Of a DNA stretch of 64,000 nucleotides, positions 33,773 to 43,697 are shown piece by piece. The stretch is from the NCBI GenBank assembly GCA_030734395.1, contig JAUZTG010000020.1:1-64000 (forward strand). Reading direction: 5' to 3'. Every line of letters starts with the position of its first letter. Positions within the stretch are counted from its first letter, which is position 1. This stretch comes from Sarocladium kiliense (taxonomy: Eukaryota > Ascomycota > Sordariomycetes > Hypocreales > Sarocladiaceae). The notes below the pieces were generated by a model that was given only the letters and a program-made list of their open reading frames with translations, made no database searches and had not been told where the DNA came from. Made by a program: the position numbers and the translations under genes.

Positions 33773-35560
33773 GGATTCAGACGAAACGGGCCGAGAGGAG
33801 GTTCTGGGCAGCATGTGTGCGCCTTCGAGCTTCCCTGAAGAATTAATAAATGAGACACGAACTGACGGATAAGATGCTGGATATACACAAGCGACTTGGC
33901 GGAATTTGAACATGAAGAGGGAACAGAGCGCGCAACGTTGCGGTCCTTGGTATCTGCATCACCTGCCTATTCCAGGGATTTCAGGAAACAAGTTTGAAGA
34001 CGGCAGCGACGCAAGGCGATGACGTTCGACGTAATTGCATACCGCGAGAGGGAAGGATACGCGAGGAGTTCTAATGTTGATATCGGACAAATTTCGAGCA
34101 TCGGGAACTGGGAGTTCCCCAAGCGAGCGTTTAGTGCTTTTGGCTAGAGGTCATGACAGATGAGACAGGAAATCGTAATCAATTGGTCAACGACATTGAA
34201 AGGACCGATGAAGATGTTCAGGATCGTTAACGTAGACGGATCACTACGGTGCGAGACTCTCATTCGAGAGCCATGCAGTTCACAAGTAGCATGTATACGA
34301 TGCAAGACCAGACACGTGGCTTGTCAATCCCCTTTCATGAACTAATATTTGAGTTGGACCAATACCATGAAGGAGCGGATTTCCGCGAGAAGGTTTCGGT
34401 ACGGGTAGTATTGCGGTTGATAGGGATCAGCATCGGCATGCCCCAGACAGGCAAGTGACAGTGATCTGAGACGACGCAAGCTTTGTCGAAAGGGTCACAT
34501 CGCGAAGAAAGATTCAATCGAAGACACGTTGTCGCATTTATCGGTTATAGTTCCTCCGACGGGGAGATGGGATGAAGGAAAGGGCCGATAAGTAGGTGAA
34601 GGGATTAGCATTTGGTTTGTGGATGCGCATGGTCGGATGGGTGAAACGGGAGATCAGACGAAGGAATACGGGGATTGAGACGTGGGGATGGATATTGCTT
34701 TTTTAGAAGTCGGAGGTGGTGAGTGTATTTTTAGACAGGCGCATGAAGGAGGATTCGTGGCCGTGCGTTTATGAAGTCTGAGTTCGAGAATGCTGGACTG
34801 ATTGCGAATGCGGAAGGACGGCGGCGTATGCAAAAGCCGCGTCGGCGATTATCATGGATAGCCAGGAGACAGCGGCTGCCAAACTCTACGATGCAACCCC
34901 ACGTTGGGTTCTGCAATTGTTTCGGTGAAACTTCGATAGGAGGGGAGGGGGATCGTCGTGGAGGGAGTTGCATTGGCGCCAGGATTGCATGCAGATGCAC
35001 CGCTTGGGCGGTAATAGTAGGGCAGGCGGCTATGAGACGGATCAGCGACTAGACTGCACATTTACGAATGAGGATGCTTCTACTATGTTTGGGGCAAAAC
35101 TTGAGGAATGCCATCCAGAGAGACAAAAGAATGCGGTGAGCAGGTGATTACCCAGGGCAGTCGCATGAACAGCCAGTGCTCGAAGCTGATACACAGGATT
35201 CGGAGGACGGAGTAACGATCAGCATCAGAATGTGGGTGGGACTGATCTCCCCCTCCCCCCCCCTGTGGGCAATCCGCCCGGGAGGACGCTGCCGACCGGG
35301 AGATTTGCGAAGGGTGGAAACATGCAGCGAAGAAGAAAGAAGACGACCAAAAAAAATGGGAGATGAGAGGCGGAAAAGCTCCGAGCGAATGGAAGCAAGC
35401 GAGAAGGTCTTGAGGTTTTGGATGGGGCCTTGTTTCACGGGAGAGCAAGGTGCGTGATCTAGCAGATGATTCGTGCGACGCGGGAGATGGAGGTATCTCG
35501 GCGAATGGTAGCTTGGCAGCCGTATCGCTGGAGATCCAGGATCAAGTCTGCTGCCTGTGC

Positions 35561-35618
35561 TCATCTCGTCTCATCTCATTTCATTCGCATCTTTCTTCTC
35601 ATCTCTTCTCATCTCATC
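35561..35618 (+). repeat. Degenerate TCATCTC/TCATCTT repeat
   Basis: About seven imperfect copies of TCATCTC-like units stand in tandem. It is a simple pyrimidine repeat with no sign of a mobile element. Confidence 0.7.
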
Positions 35619-37265
35619 CTGCAGCGATGGTTAAAAGAAAAGCAACGTGGCGCAAAGTGCCCAGTGTCTTGTCATTCCTGTGCCTGGCTACCGGCAGCTT
35701 AGCCTCCCAGCACTAATAAGCGCCATCCAGCCAATCCAGACAAAGGAAACAACCAAACCCAACTGAAGCGCCGCACTGTGGATGGGCCCCCCAACCCGGT
35801 GGCTGCTGTAGTGGGGGGAGGGGGAGGGTTTAGTGGGCTGCAACCTTGGACCTGCACGGGCCGCTGACAGCCACTCGTTTGGGCCCAGACTTGCCTGATC
35901 GAGACAGTCGGGGGAAGCGCACTAACTGACACTCTCTCACATGGGCGCGTCAAACAAAGAGCATGTCGGCCGAAACGAAACAGCGCTGGGATGGGTGGAT
36001 GGATGAAAGAAGGAAAGTAGAGGAAAGGAGACTCGGCAGCTGATGCGGTGGATGCTGTGCTGTGCGAGTCGAGTCATCTCCTCCAGGCCAGCGTGGCTGT
36101 CTGATTCATACTGTTCCTGTGCAGGCTGCTCAGATGATTCAAGCCTCACAGCACTGTCCATTCATATATTCATACATTACATCCATGCATGCATGCATCT
36201 GCCACTCAATCCATGCTGCACATGGCGTCAATTGTCTCTCCTCAGCCTCAACCTCAACTCTCCTTTCATCTACACACAAACCAGCACAGACAATGCTAAG
36301 CTCTCCTATCCCTCATACCGTACCCATGCCCACACACGACCTCACCCGCCCAGAGCCGCCCAAGCACTCGTTGCTTCATGCAATCCAGTCTCCCCATCCC
36401 ATCCTCTCGCACTCTCCCGTCCTCTCATATCCTGCACCCCTGCTCGTCCTAGACTCAAGCTCCCCTCTGCCAGCCGCCCATCTCCACTCCTGCAGCACCC
36501 AAGCTTCACCACTCCGACTACCACCATCCACTGCTGCACTACACACGCGCGCCTGGACGGTTGCTTCTTGGACCCAACCTCAAGTGAAACGTGACTACGG
36601 TTTCCACCCCTATTGTCTTTTTTTTCTCCTTCTCTTTCCTTGACCAAGCTGGGGCTCTATTCAGCTTTTCCAGATCATACTACTGGCGATGGCGTAGCTT
36701 GGCTCCTCTATTTAGATGCCCACATTCCCGCGCGTGGTCTATCTGCTCACCACTTGTCTCACCCACTCCAGCTAAACACCACCACCAACCAACCAACCAC
36801 CCATTCTCTCTCCTCTTGTGAGGTGCCTCTCCTTAAAGCAAAAAAACTTTCTACATTCCTTGTGAATCATACGTACACAAAATCCCCCCTGTCTCATCTA
36901 CTGGGTTCCCATTGTCTGCGTGTTGGGCCCCCCTCCTTTGTTCGCAAAGCCTCACGCCTAGAACCGCCTCTCCCTCCTCCCTTTCAACTTTATCGATTCT
37001 TCACATTCCCTACAGAGGCTGCTTTTGCTGCCCATTGTTCGCACCACGTCACAAGCTACCTCTCAGCCACCGCCCTTTTGATCGTTTCCTTTTGAGAAGG
37101 ACACTGCTATAACGGGAAGAACGTGCGCACTCGTTTCTCCCCATTTCGGATCAAGCCACCACGCGATCAACACACTGCTTTGACACATTCGCCGTCATCG
37201 CTTCATCCACTGGGATCCTCCACCGCCTCTCGCTTTTTTTTTCCCTCAATGATCTTGGCTCGTGA

Positions 37266-37273
37266 TATATAAG
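37266..37273 (+). promoter_or_regulatory. TATA-box candidate for the GH16 gene
   Basis: TATATAAG lies about 250 bases before the start codon at 37527 and near the end of the CT-rich tract. The distance allows a 5' UTR of about 200 nt. Confidence 0.4.
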
Positions 37274-37526
37274 GAAGAAAGAGACCTGCTCGCTCCCTTC
37301 GCTCGGCCGAATCTAGACGCTTCTTCTCTTCTTCGGTTCCTATTCCGGACTACATACAATCAACCCCTTCAGTTCACTTCTTTCGCTCACTCACTACCAA
37401 GTACAGGCAAAAGCCTGTGGCTGGCTCACACAAAAGCTTCAAGAACAATTGTCCCTTGCTTAAGCAAAGAATAAACCAAGGCCACGAGAGAACGCACCTA
37501 GACAACGAATCACCACACGCGACATC

Positions 37527-38534
37527 ATGCGTTACTCCGCTTCTTTCGTTGCGGGAGCTACCGCACTCCTCTTTGGAAGTGCCCAGGCTCAGTATTCCCT
37601 GACCAACACCTACGACGCCTCCAACTTCTTCGACTCCTTCAACTTCTTCACCGGTAGCGACCCTACAAATGGCTTCGTCGAGTACGTTGACGGCCCAACC
37701 GCCAACGCTGAAGGTCTCGCCGGCACAGTCGACGGAGCCGTCTTCATGGGCGTCGATAAAACCACTGTCAACCCTCCCAATGGCCGCCGCTCCGTCCGCC
37801 TCGAAAGCCGCGACACCTTCACAAAGGGTCTCTTCATCGTCGATGCCTCTCATATGCCCGCCAGCGAATGCGGAGCCTGGCCTGCCTTCTGGATGTTCGG
37901 TGACGGTGACCCAGGCTGGCCCAACCAAGGTGAAATCGACATCATCGAGGGCGTGAACAACCAAGTCTCCAACATCAACACCCTTCACACCGGTCCTGGC
38001 TGCTCCATCACCAACGACGGCACCGCAGAAGGCACACACCTCGAAGGCACAGACTGCAATGCCGGCAACGGCAACATCGGCTGCGGCCAACAAACCTCCA
38101 ACAACCAAAACTACGGCGACGGCTTCAACGACGTCCTGGGCGGCGTCTACGCCACAGAATGGACCTCGGACTTCATCTCCATCTGGTTCTTCCCCCGCGC
38201 CGCCATCCCCGAAGACATCCTCTCCGGCAACCCCAACCCTTCCTCCTGGGGTCCTCCCCAGGCTCGTTTCAACGGCGGCCAAGGCTGCAACATCGACGAG
38301 CACTTCTACGGCCACAAGATCATCTTCAACACGACCTTCTGTGGCGACTGGGCTGGTGCCGCGGATGTGTGGAATAACAACCCGGAGTGCTCGGCAAAGG
38401 CGGCGACGTGCATCGATCATGTGTCGAATGATCCAGGGGCGTTTGAGAATGCGTTCTGGAAGGTGAACTCTGTGAAGGTGTATTCTGCGAATCAGACGAA
38501 GAGGGAGGTGGTGCCTACTGCGTTCAAGGCGTGA
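37527..38534 (+). CDS. Secreted GH16 family beta-glucanase (endo-1,3(4)-beta-glucanase-like)
   Basis: A single exon of 335 residues. Residues 1-21 form a signal peptide ending GSAQA before QYSL. The GH16 active site is GEIDIIEG, with catalytic Glu136 (nucleophile), Asp138 and Glu141 (acid/base). Substrate-cleft aromatics and the segments PAFWMFG and GGVYATEW are typical of the fungal laminarinase-like branch. Eight or more Cys suggest disulfide bonds and there is an NTT sequon. There is no C-terminal GPI signal and no carbohydrate-binding module. The enzyme probably cleaves beta-1,3 or mixed beta-glucan in its own or a host cell wall. A 437-codon frame on the opposite strand is a composition shadow. 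Confidence 0.93.
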   Translation: MRYSASFVAGATALLFGSAQAQYSLTNTYDASNFFDSFNFFTGSDPTNGFVEYVDGPTANAEGLAGTVDGAVFMGVDKTTVNPPNGRRSVRLESRDTFTKGLFIVDASHMPASECGAWPAFWMFGDGDPGWPNQGEIDIIEGVNNQVSNINTLHTGPGCSITNDGTAEGTHLEGTDCNAGNGNIGCGQQTSNNQNYGDGFNDVLGGVYATEWTSDFISIWFFPRAAIPEDILSGNPNPSSWGPPQARFNGGQGCNIDEHFYGHKIIFNTTFCGDWAGAADVWNNNPECSAKAATCIDHVSNDPGAFENAFWKVNSVKVYSANQTKREVVPTAFKA

Positions 38535-39343
38535 GGTTGAAGTTGAAGCATCATGATGGTTTTTTTTCTTTCTTTCTTTTTCGTTTGGCGAGCATGATAT
38601 ACCCACATGACGGCGAGAGTGGCGGAGGAGGAGAGCAGTATCATTGCGACTTTGCATCTTCTGACGGCATGGCATGGGAGCTAACAACCCATTGCATTCT
38701 TCTCCTTCTTTCTGTTTCTATTTTCATTCTTCTCTTCTACCTGCGTGCCCAGACTGGTGAAATAGGCTAGGTCGCCCTCTTTGGTTCAACTGTACATATT
38801 TCTCGACTTTGGGGGGGTTTGTTTTTCGGCATAGGAGACAAGCTGGAAATAGAACTGAGCGAGGATATTATTCTCCTGCTTCTGATCAATTCATTGCCAA
38901 GAACGTGACTGTGACTATTGATGTTTTCTTTTTCTACATTGTAGCTGCATTTTGAATGCCATCTCACTAATCAGTTCAGAAGTCGGGGTTGCAGCGTGAG
39001 AGTGACACGACAGCCCAGCTGCGTCCCATCTGCACCGATAGCTGCGCTGCGCTGCACTGGACAAACCATCAAAAACTCAACTCCATCGTTTGTCACCGCC
39101 CACTTCTTCCATCTGCCGTCGTTTGACAAGCGTGCACCTGTGTCCCACCCTCAGTCACATCCCGTCCCTCCCATCTCACCGAGACCACTTCCCCCTCAAC
39201 CCCACCGAGTCGGCCATCTTTCGGTCCATATCTCCTCCTCGCTAAATCCGCTATCTTTGCCTCCTCTTTCTCATCGTTCGGATTCCAATCTTCCTCGCCA
39301 AATTGTCTTGGCTCGCGGCCGTACCTCTGCCGTCATCCCAACC
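38535..39343. other. Intergenic region after the GH16 gene
   Basis: The first part is T-rich and should be the GH16 3' UTR. From about 39090 to 39343 the sequence becomes CT-rich like a leader and ends at an ATG in good context (CCAACCATGATGG). No gene is firmly supported. Confidence 0.5.
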
Positions 39344-39844
39344 ATGATGGGACCCGGTCCAGAACCTTCACGAGACCTCCTGGAACAGGCGGCACGTATC
39401 GGCCGTCTTGGCTGTTCGCCAGCTGGGGTGAACGGCTGCCTCGTCGGATCTTGACGGCTGTCGTCGTCGTAAGGTCAGCCGTCCAACATCACATGTGCAT
39501 TCACCGCCGTGCCAGACTCACAAGAGGCTGAGGCTGGTTTTCTTCTTCCTCCCTTCCGAGTACCTTACTCTTGCCATCACCACTCTGTCGGACGTCCCGT
39601 GCAGTCTGTATCTTCACAACGAGATACCGCAGTCCAAACGCCTATCTTTCTGCGCGGCTTCTTGGGGACCATTTCTCCCCTCGAGTATGCCCCATTGACC
39701 TCTCGTAACGACTACGCTCCTCTAGTGACCTCGCCGAGATCATCCTGCAAAGAGCCGTAAGCCACTGAACATTCTCATTGGCAAGGAATCATTTATTCTA
39801 ACATATGTAGATCCTCGTACCCCAGCAGGAATACAAACAAGTGA
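39344..39844 (+). CDS. Possible spliced ORF or long leader upstream of the small secreted protein
   Basis: An intron with excellent signals lies at 39757-39810: GTAAGC donor, TTCTAAC branch, ATGTAG acceptor, 54 nt. In the frame open upstream of it (from about 39516), splicing gives CKEP|SSYPSR and a stop at 39842-39844, fourteen bases before the next ATG. A start at 39344 (MMGPGPEPSRD...) could join this frame by a weaker intron, for example 39396-39515. The alternative is that the whole stretch is the 5' UTR of the next gene with a 5' UTR intron. I cannot decide between these, and no family is recognised. Confidence 0.28.
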
Positions 39845-39857
39845 TATTCTCGGCAAG

Positions 39858-40172
39858 ATGCCGTCCTTCGCATACATCCTCCTCCTCGCCGGCACAGTCG
39901 CCTCCCTCGCCCTCCCGACAGCCCTCATCACCTATCCGCCTACCAACCAACTAGCTCCAACTTCCTCTATCTCTTCCATCAGCTGCGATATCCGCTACTG
40001 TGACGGAAGCACATCGTGGTGCCACTACTGGGCTGGTATCACCTCCTACGATCCCACTTTGGGCCCGCTTCCGGGAGAGACTCGAACCTCCCTTGGCCTC
40101 TGTGGGAAGACCATCTCGTCGGCGACATACACCGCAACTCCGACTCCTTCGTCTACGCCGGTGGGCGTATGA
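39858..40172 (+). CDS. Small secreted cysteine-containing protein, effector candidate
   Basis: A 104-residue product with a signal peptide of about 20 residues (MPSFAYILLLAGTVASLALP). The mature part has four Cys in the pattern SC-x4-YC-x6-WC-x25-LC. The compact motif WCHYWAGITSYD, then GPLPGETRTSLGLC, is one I recall from other small secreted proteins of Dothideomycetes. The Thr/Ser/Pro-rich tail may be O-glycosylated. Four Cys allow two disulfides. The function is unknown; an apoplastic role is inference from size and secretion. A G6T13 run follows the stop codon almost directly. A 54-nt intron just upstream may belong to its 5' UTR. Confidence 0.8.
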   Translation: MPSFAYILLLAGTVASLALPTALITYPPTNQLAPTSSISSISCDIRYCDGSTSWCHYWAGITSYDPTLGPLPGETRTSLGLCGKTISSATYTATPTPSSTPVGV

Positions 40173-40577
40173 ATGGGGGGTTTTTTTTTTTTTCCTTCAG
40201 CGAATTGGGGATCCTGAGTGGTGAGGGAGACGAGTTATTCTTTGCTGGGCAAGAAGGGCTGTTCCTTGGGAAGGCATGCTGAAGGTATGGCGGTTGGGTG
40301 CTTGAGGATTTGCAGGGCAGAATATGACACCAAGGGTTGGGGGGAGAACATGATGAGATTCTTGCAGTTGAGATGGAAAGATGACGGGCTCTCGCGAGCC
40401 TAAATAACTTGTCTGGCCACATTGGCGCAGCGCAACCACGCAGAACGCCTTCTAATTGCTATCACCAAGACAACACAAACTACCAAGATCGAAGGGAACT
40501 CAACCGAACCAACTCCAAACATAAACCGCAATGCATGTGCTCTAAGATATGCCGTGAATCTATTCCTAAGTCCCACA
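40173..40577. other. Spacer between convergent genes
   Basis: It begins with the G6T13 run at about 40175-40193 and should hold two 3' UTRs. No gene is seen. Confidence 0.6.
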
Positions 40578-42488
40578 TTATTGCATTTCCGCGCCGCCAA
40601 AGCTGCGATTCCTCGTCAACGCAGCTTGGTCTTGGCTTCTCCGCGACGAGGTACGCATCAGGCGTCCAGAAACGTGATCGCCCTCCTCGAGGCCAGTGAC
40701 GAGATCAGACGGTAACGATCCACCGTCCTTCATCCCAAGCAGGAAAAATGACGCAATGAGAGCAAACACGCCTCCCAGAGCAAATACGATAGACATGCTG
40801 TGGTCGCCGGGTGTTCCTCGTGGTTTCTGCCAGATCTTGAAGATGATGCTTGAGCCGAGCGTGGCGATCATCTGAGGGGCCGCGATGGCCATGTTGTGAA
40901 TGCCCAGAATCACACCAGCTTGATCATCGTCCTCATCTGATTTGTCGCTATCGCTATCTGAGCTGGGAGAAGCGCTCGGACCGACAGTTGTCGGATCGAT
41001 CTGCATGTTGCGCAGTTTCCGTGCACGAGATATGGCGTCTCTCCTACTGATCTCCGCACTAATGATAGCGTACGGCGCCCAGAGAGTCATGGCCCAGGTC
41101 ACGCCCACAAGACCGATCAGTGCGGTCGCTGCCTTGACAGAGCGAATGCTGACAGTGCAGAACATGGACACGCCGAACAGGACAAGCCCCGAGAACCACG
41201 CACGTCGGAGTGTGAAGCCAGGGATCTGCAACTTCTCCAGGAACGACCAGCTCTCAGATTCACTGTCAAGCTTCGGAGCTGAACCAACCTCGCCAGGTCC
41301 TGTGGTGAGCGGACGGCTGTCGTATGTCGGGGCAATAAAGAACGGTAGGAAGACGTTGATGCAAAGACTGACAATTGAGTTGACCAGCAGAGCGAACGTT
41401 CCGATCCGCGTAGCTTGTTCGTAAAGCTCGTCGAGCTCCTTCTCTGGCAAGTTTGGATTTGCTTCAAGGTAGGGCTCCAGATAGATCTCCCCGATGTAGG
41501 AGGTTGTGTAGAAGAGCAGAGGGAAAAAGCCAATCCAAGAGAAGAATTGCACCATGCAGACTCGCTTGATCGTTGGTGGAAGATGCCTGATCGATTTGAA
41601 GATGGAGATAAAGAAGGAGATGATACCTGCCTGACCTTTTTTCGGAGGGCCTTCCAAGCGAGGGTCACGTTCAGGGATCAAGACCACGCTGATGCCGACC
41701 GTGACGAAAAGAGCAATGCTCGCAATGGCGCAAAGGATCTTGAATTGGGTATTTCCAAGAAACCAGAGGAACTCAGAGAGCTTCACATAACCGGCGATGT
41801 ACCCGACGATGTTGCCAAAGCCGATGATACGGCTTGCCATAGCATTCGCAGCCTCTTGCTGATGAGCTGGCGCGCAGTCTACGATGAAAGCGCGAATACC
41901 CGCCTGCAGTGTGTTGATGGCGAAATCCAAGACATAGACTCCTAGAACCGCTGCGACAATAATGGTGACCTTTACGCCGTTTGATTCGAGGTCGGCACCA
42001 AAAAGACCGAGGATGCCACCCACAATGTCCTTCACCCAGGCGAGAAACAACAGCGACAGAATCGTAGCAGCTGTGCCACCGACCATGAAAGGCTTGCGCT
42101 TTCCCCAAGGAATGCGACAGTTGTCACTGAGCATCCCGACGTACGGCTGCACCAGTGTACCGGACAAGGGTCCCGCAATCCAGACCAGTGCCATGAGTGA
42201 CTTGCTCAGGCCTAGGGAGAGAAGGTATGGCGAGCCATTGGATAGCTCGACCGACCAAGCTATCTGGAGACCTCCAATGCCGATTGTCAGCAAAATGAGG
42301 TACCACACGCTCTTGGTATTCTGCGAGCTGTCTGGAGCGTGCGCATATTGTGGCTGTTGGCTCGGGCTGCCATTGGGACTCGGCGACAAGAGAGGCGATC
42401 GCTCATCTATACGTTCTGACGAGTTCCGACTTGGTGACTCGTTGTCTTTCTGCGCCGCTTCTGGCGGTGACGGCGATAGACCAGCCAT
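40578..42488 (-). CDS. Sucrose/alpha-glucoside proton symporter (GPH-type MFS transporter, Sut1-like)
   Basis: A single exon of 636 residues. After a polar N-terminus of about 58 residues come twelve predicted membrane helices. Motifs of the sucrose-transporter branch are clear: WSVELSNGSPYLLSLGLSKS in helix 1, SGTLVQPYVGMLSDNCR, and GKRKPFM in the loop after helix 3. A long cytosolic loop separates the halves, and a second acidic loop (SDSDSDKSDEDDDQ) lies before the last helices. Plant SUT proteins and S. pombe Sut1 import sucrose or maltose with protons at the plasma membrane, so a role in disaccharide uptake is likely. Exact substrate preference cannot be read. The upstream 570 bases to the AAA relic contain its promoter. 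Confidence 0.9.
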   Translation of the reverse strand: MAGLSPSPPEAAQKDNESPSRNSSERIDERSPLLSPSPNGSPSQQPQYAHAPDSSQNTKSVWYLILLTIGIGGLQIAWSVELSNGSPYLLSLGLSKSLMALVWIAGPLSGTLVQPYVGMLSDNCRIPWGKRKPFMVGGTAATILSLLFLAWVKDIVGGILGLFGADLESNGVKVTIIVAAVLGVYVLDFAINTLQAGIRAFIVDCAPAHQQEAANAMASRIIGFGNIVGYIAGYVKLSEFLWFLGNTQFKILCAIASIALFVTVGISVVLIPERDPRLEGPPKKGQAGIISFFISIFKSIRHLPPTIKRVCMVQFFSWIGFFPLLFYTTSYIGEIYLEPYLEANPNLPEKELDELYEQATRIGTFALLVNSIVSLCINVFLPFFIAPTYDSRPLTTGPGEVGSAPKLDSESESWSFLEKLQIPGFTLRRAWFSGLVLFGVSMFCTVSIRSVKAATALIGLVGVTWAMTLWAPYAIISAEISRRDAISRARKLRNMQIDPTTVGPSASPSSDSDSDKSDEDDDQAGVILGIHNMAIAAPQMIATLGSSIIFKIWQKPRGTPGDHSMSIVFALGGVFALIASFFLLGMKDGGSLPSDLVTGLEEGDHVSGRLMRTSSRRSQDQAALTRNRSFGGAEMQ

Positions 42489-43059
42489 ACTGGAGAGGGG
42501 TGAGGTTCGGAGAGTCGCCGAGCCGGTCTGTTTGCGTTGGTACGGGAGTAGCTGTCTGAGAACAGGGTCATAGGTGCGAGGAGAGCATTCTTGTAAAAGC
42601 TAGAAGTTGAAGTGGCGACCGACTGGATCATGCGACGTCCAGGCCGTGTGGGAATGGTCTCGGGAGCTCAGAGAAGCTAAATTGGAGAGAATGATGCAAA
42701 GGTGATGGTTGGCCCGGCTGACTTGGTCATGTCCCCCGGAGGCTGTCGTCAGAGGTGGGGCACCTTGTCTCGGGCGCCGTGGGGTCTGAAAGTGGCAGGT
42801 GAGCGCACTAATAACAGTCTTGAGACGGCATGTCGGTTAGAGCACGTGACGAGCCTGGAGCCTGGGCTGCTCACTCACTGATGGACAGTGCATGAGACTC
42901 CACGATAACGATAAAGCGTCGAATGAGGGGAAGTACAAAAGCCTACAGGCGCTGGCATGGCTATACTATACATGTTCTGCAAACCATCAATCTGCCAAGA
43001 GAAGGTTGTGACTTCGATAACCTAGACTAAGAGATCCCGCAGCATGATACTGTTGCGCC
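42489..43059. other. Promoter region of the sugar transporter and tail of the relic patch
   Basis: No ORF here is credible. The stretch separates the transporter start from the stop of the AAA remnant on the same strand. A CACGTG palindrome lies near 42843. Confidence 0.5.
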
Positions 43060-43475
43060 TCATCGTCTGAGGGTTGCCTCGAGCTTCCACACCAGCATCG
43101 TCTCCAGAACCGTGTCGAGGTGCTCCATGCCCAGCACTTGATCCGTGTCCTGTGCCAGTGCACGCGCGGCACTAATGATATTCTTGATCTAGACACCCAG
43201 TGGCATCAGCTACCTTGATCAGTTCACTACTGAGCGGGGAAATGTCTTACCTGGCGTCCGTTGACTTCGCGTTTAGCCAGTCTCTTGATCTCCTCCTCAG
43301 AGAGGCTGACTCGTTTCTCTTTGCTGGCATGAGCAGCTTTACCGAGGAACTGCCTCCAGACCTTCTCTCTGCCGTCTTCAGTGAGCTCATTGTAACGCAG
43401 ACTCAGGTGGATGCGACTCTCGAAGGCCAAGTCGCATGAACTGATCTGGTTCGTCGTCAAGATGAGAATCCCTTA
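43060..43475 (-). pseudogene. C-terminal remnant of a fungal AAA+ ATPase
   Basis: Reading leftwards from 43472, the frame gives GILILTTNQ (sensor 1 Asn), then FESRIHLSLRY with the arginine finger, then NGRQ. A 62-nt intron with a GTAAGA donor and TCTAG acceptor (43189-43250) joins this to IKNIISAARALA (sensor 2 helix), and the frame ends at 43060. The codon just before GIL is TAA (43473-43475), where relatives have YYxG. The bases upstream still read YY in the same frame, but beyond that the frame is broken and neither Walker A nor a clear Walker B is found. It is thus a truncated copy of the large fungal AAA proteins related to DUF7025 and BCS1-like ATPases. Confidence 0.78.
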
Positions 43476-43697
43476 GTAGTATTGAGGACTACACATTTGA
43501 CCATGTTGTCGGCTTGGAGCAACTTGAAAGTGACGTTCCTTCCTACTTTCAAGAGTTTACGGAGATGGGTGGGATACTAGTGCTGTCACGAAGACAGATG
43601 ATTCGTGATGACAATATTTCTGGTCGGCAAGAGACCAGAAGGAGTCGCAGAAACCCCCAGAAAATGGTAATTTTCATAGCGTCTATTAGCTTACAAG

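Larger units (their letters stand above)
33773..37526. other. 3.75 kb intergenic region with simple pyrimidine repeats
   Basis: No gene is supported. The plus strand has TCATCTC-type repeats at about 35561-35618, a C-rich run near 35250-35271, a short GCAT repeat near 36184-36198 and an ACCA repeat near 36780-36800. From about 36150 onward the strand is persistently CT-rich and leads into the GH16 gene, so a long promoter or 5' UTR is likely. Confidence 0.55.

Noticed and set aside
37374..38687. A 437-codon ORF antisense to the GH16 gene
   Set aside because: It mirrors the GH16 codons, is Val/Gly/Asp-rich without domains, and arises from strong third-position C bias in the real gene.
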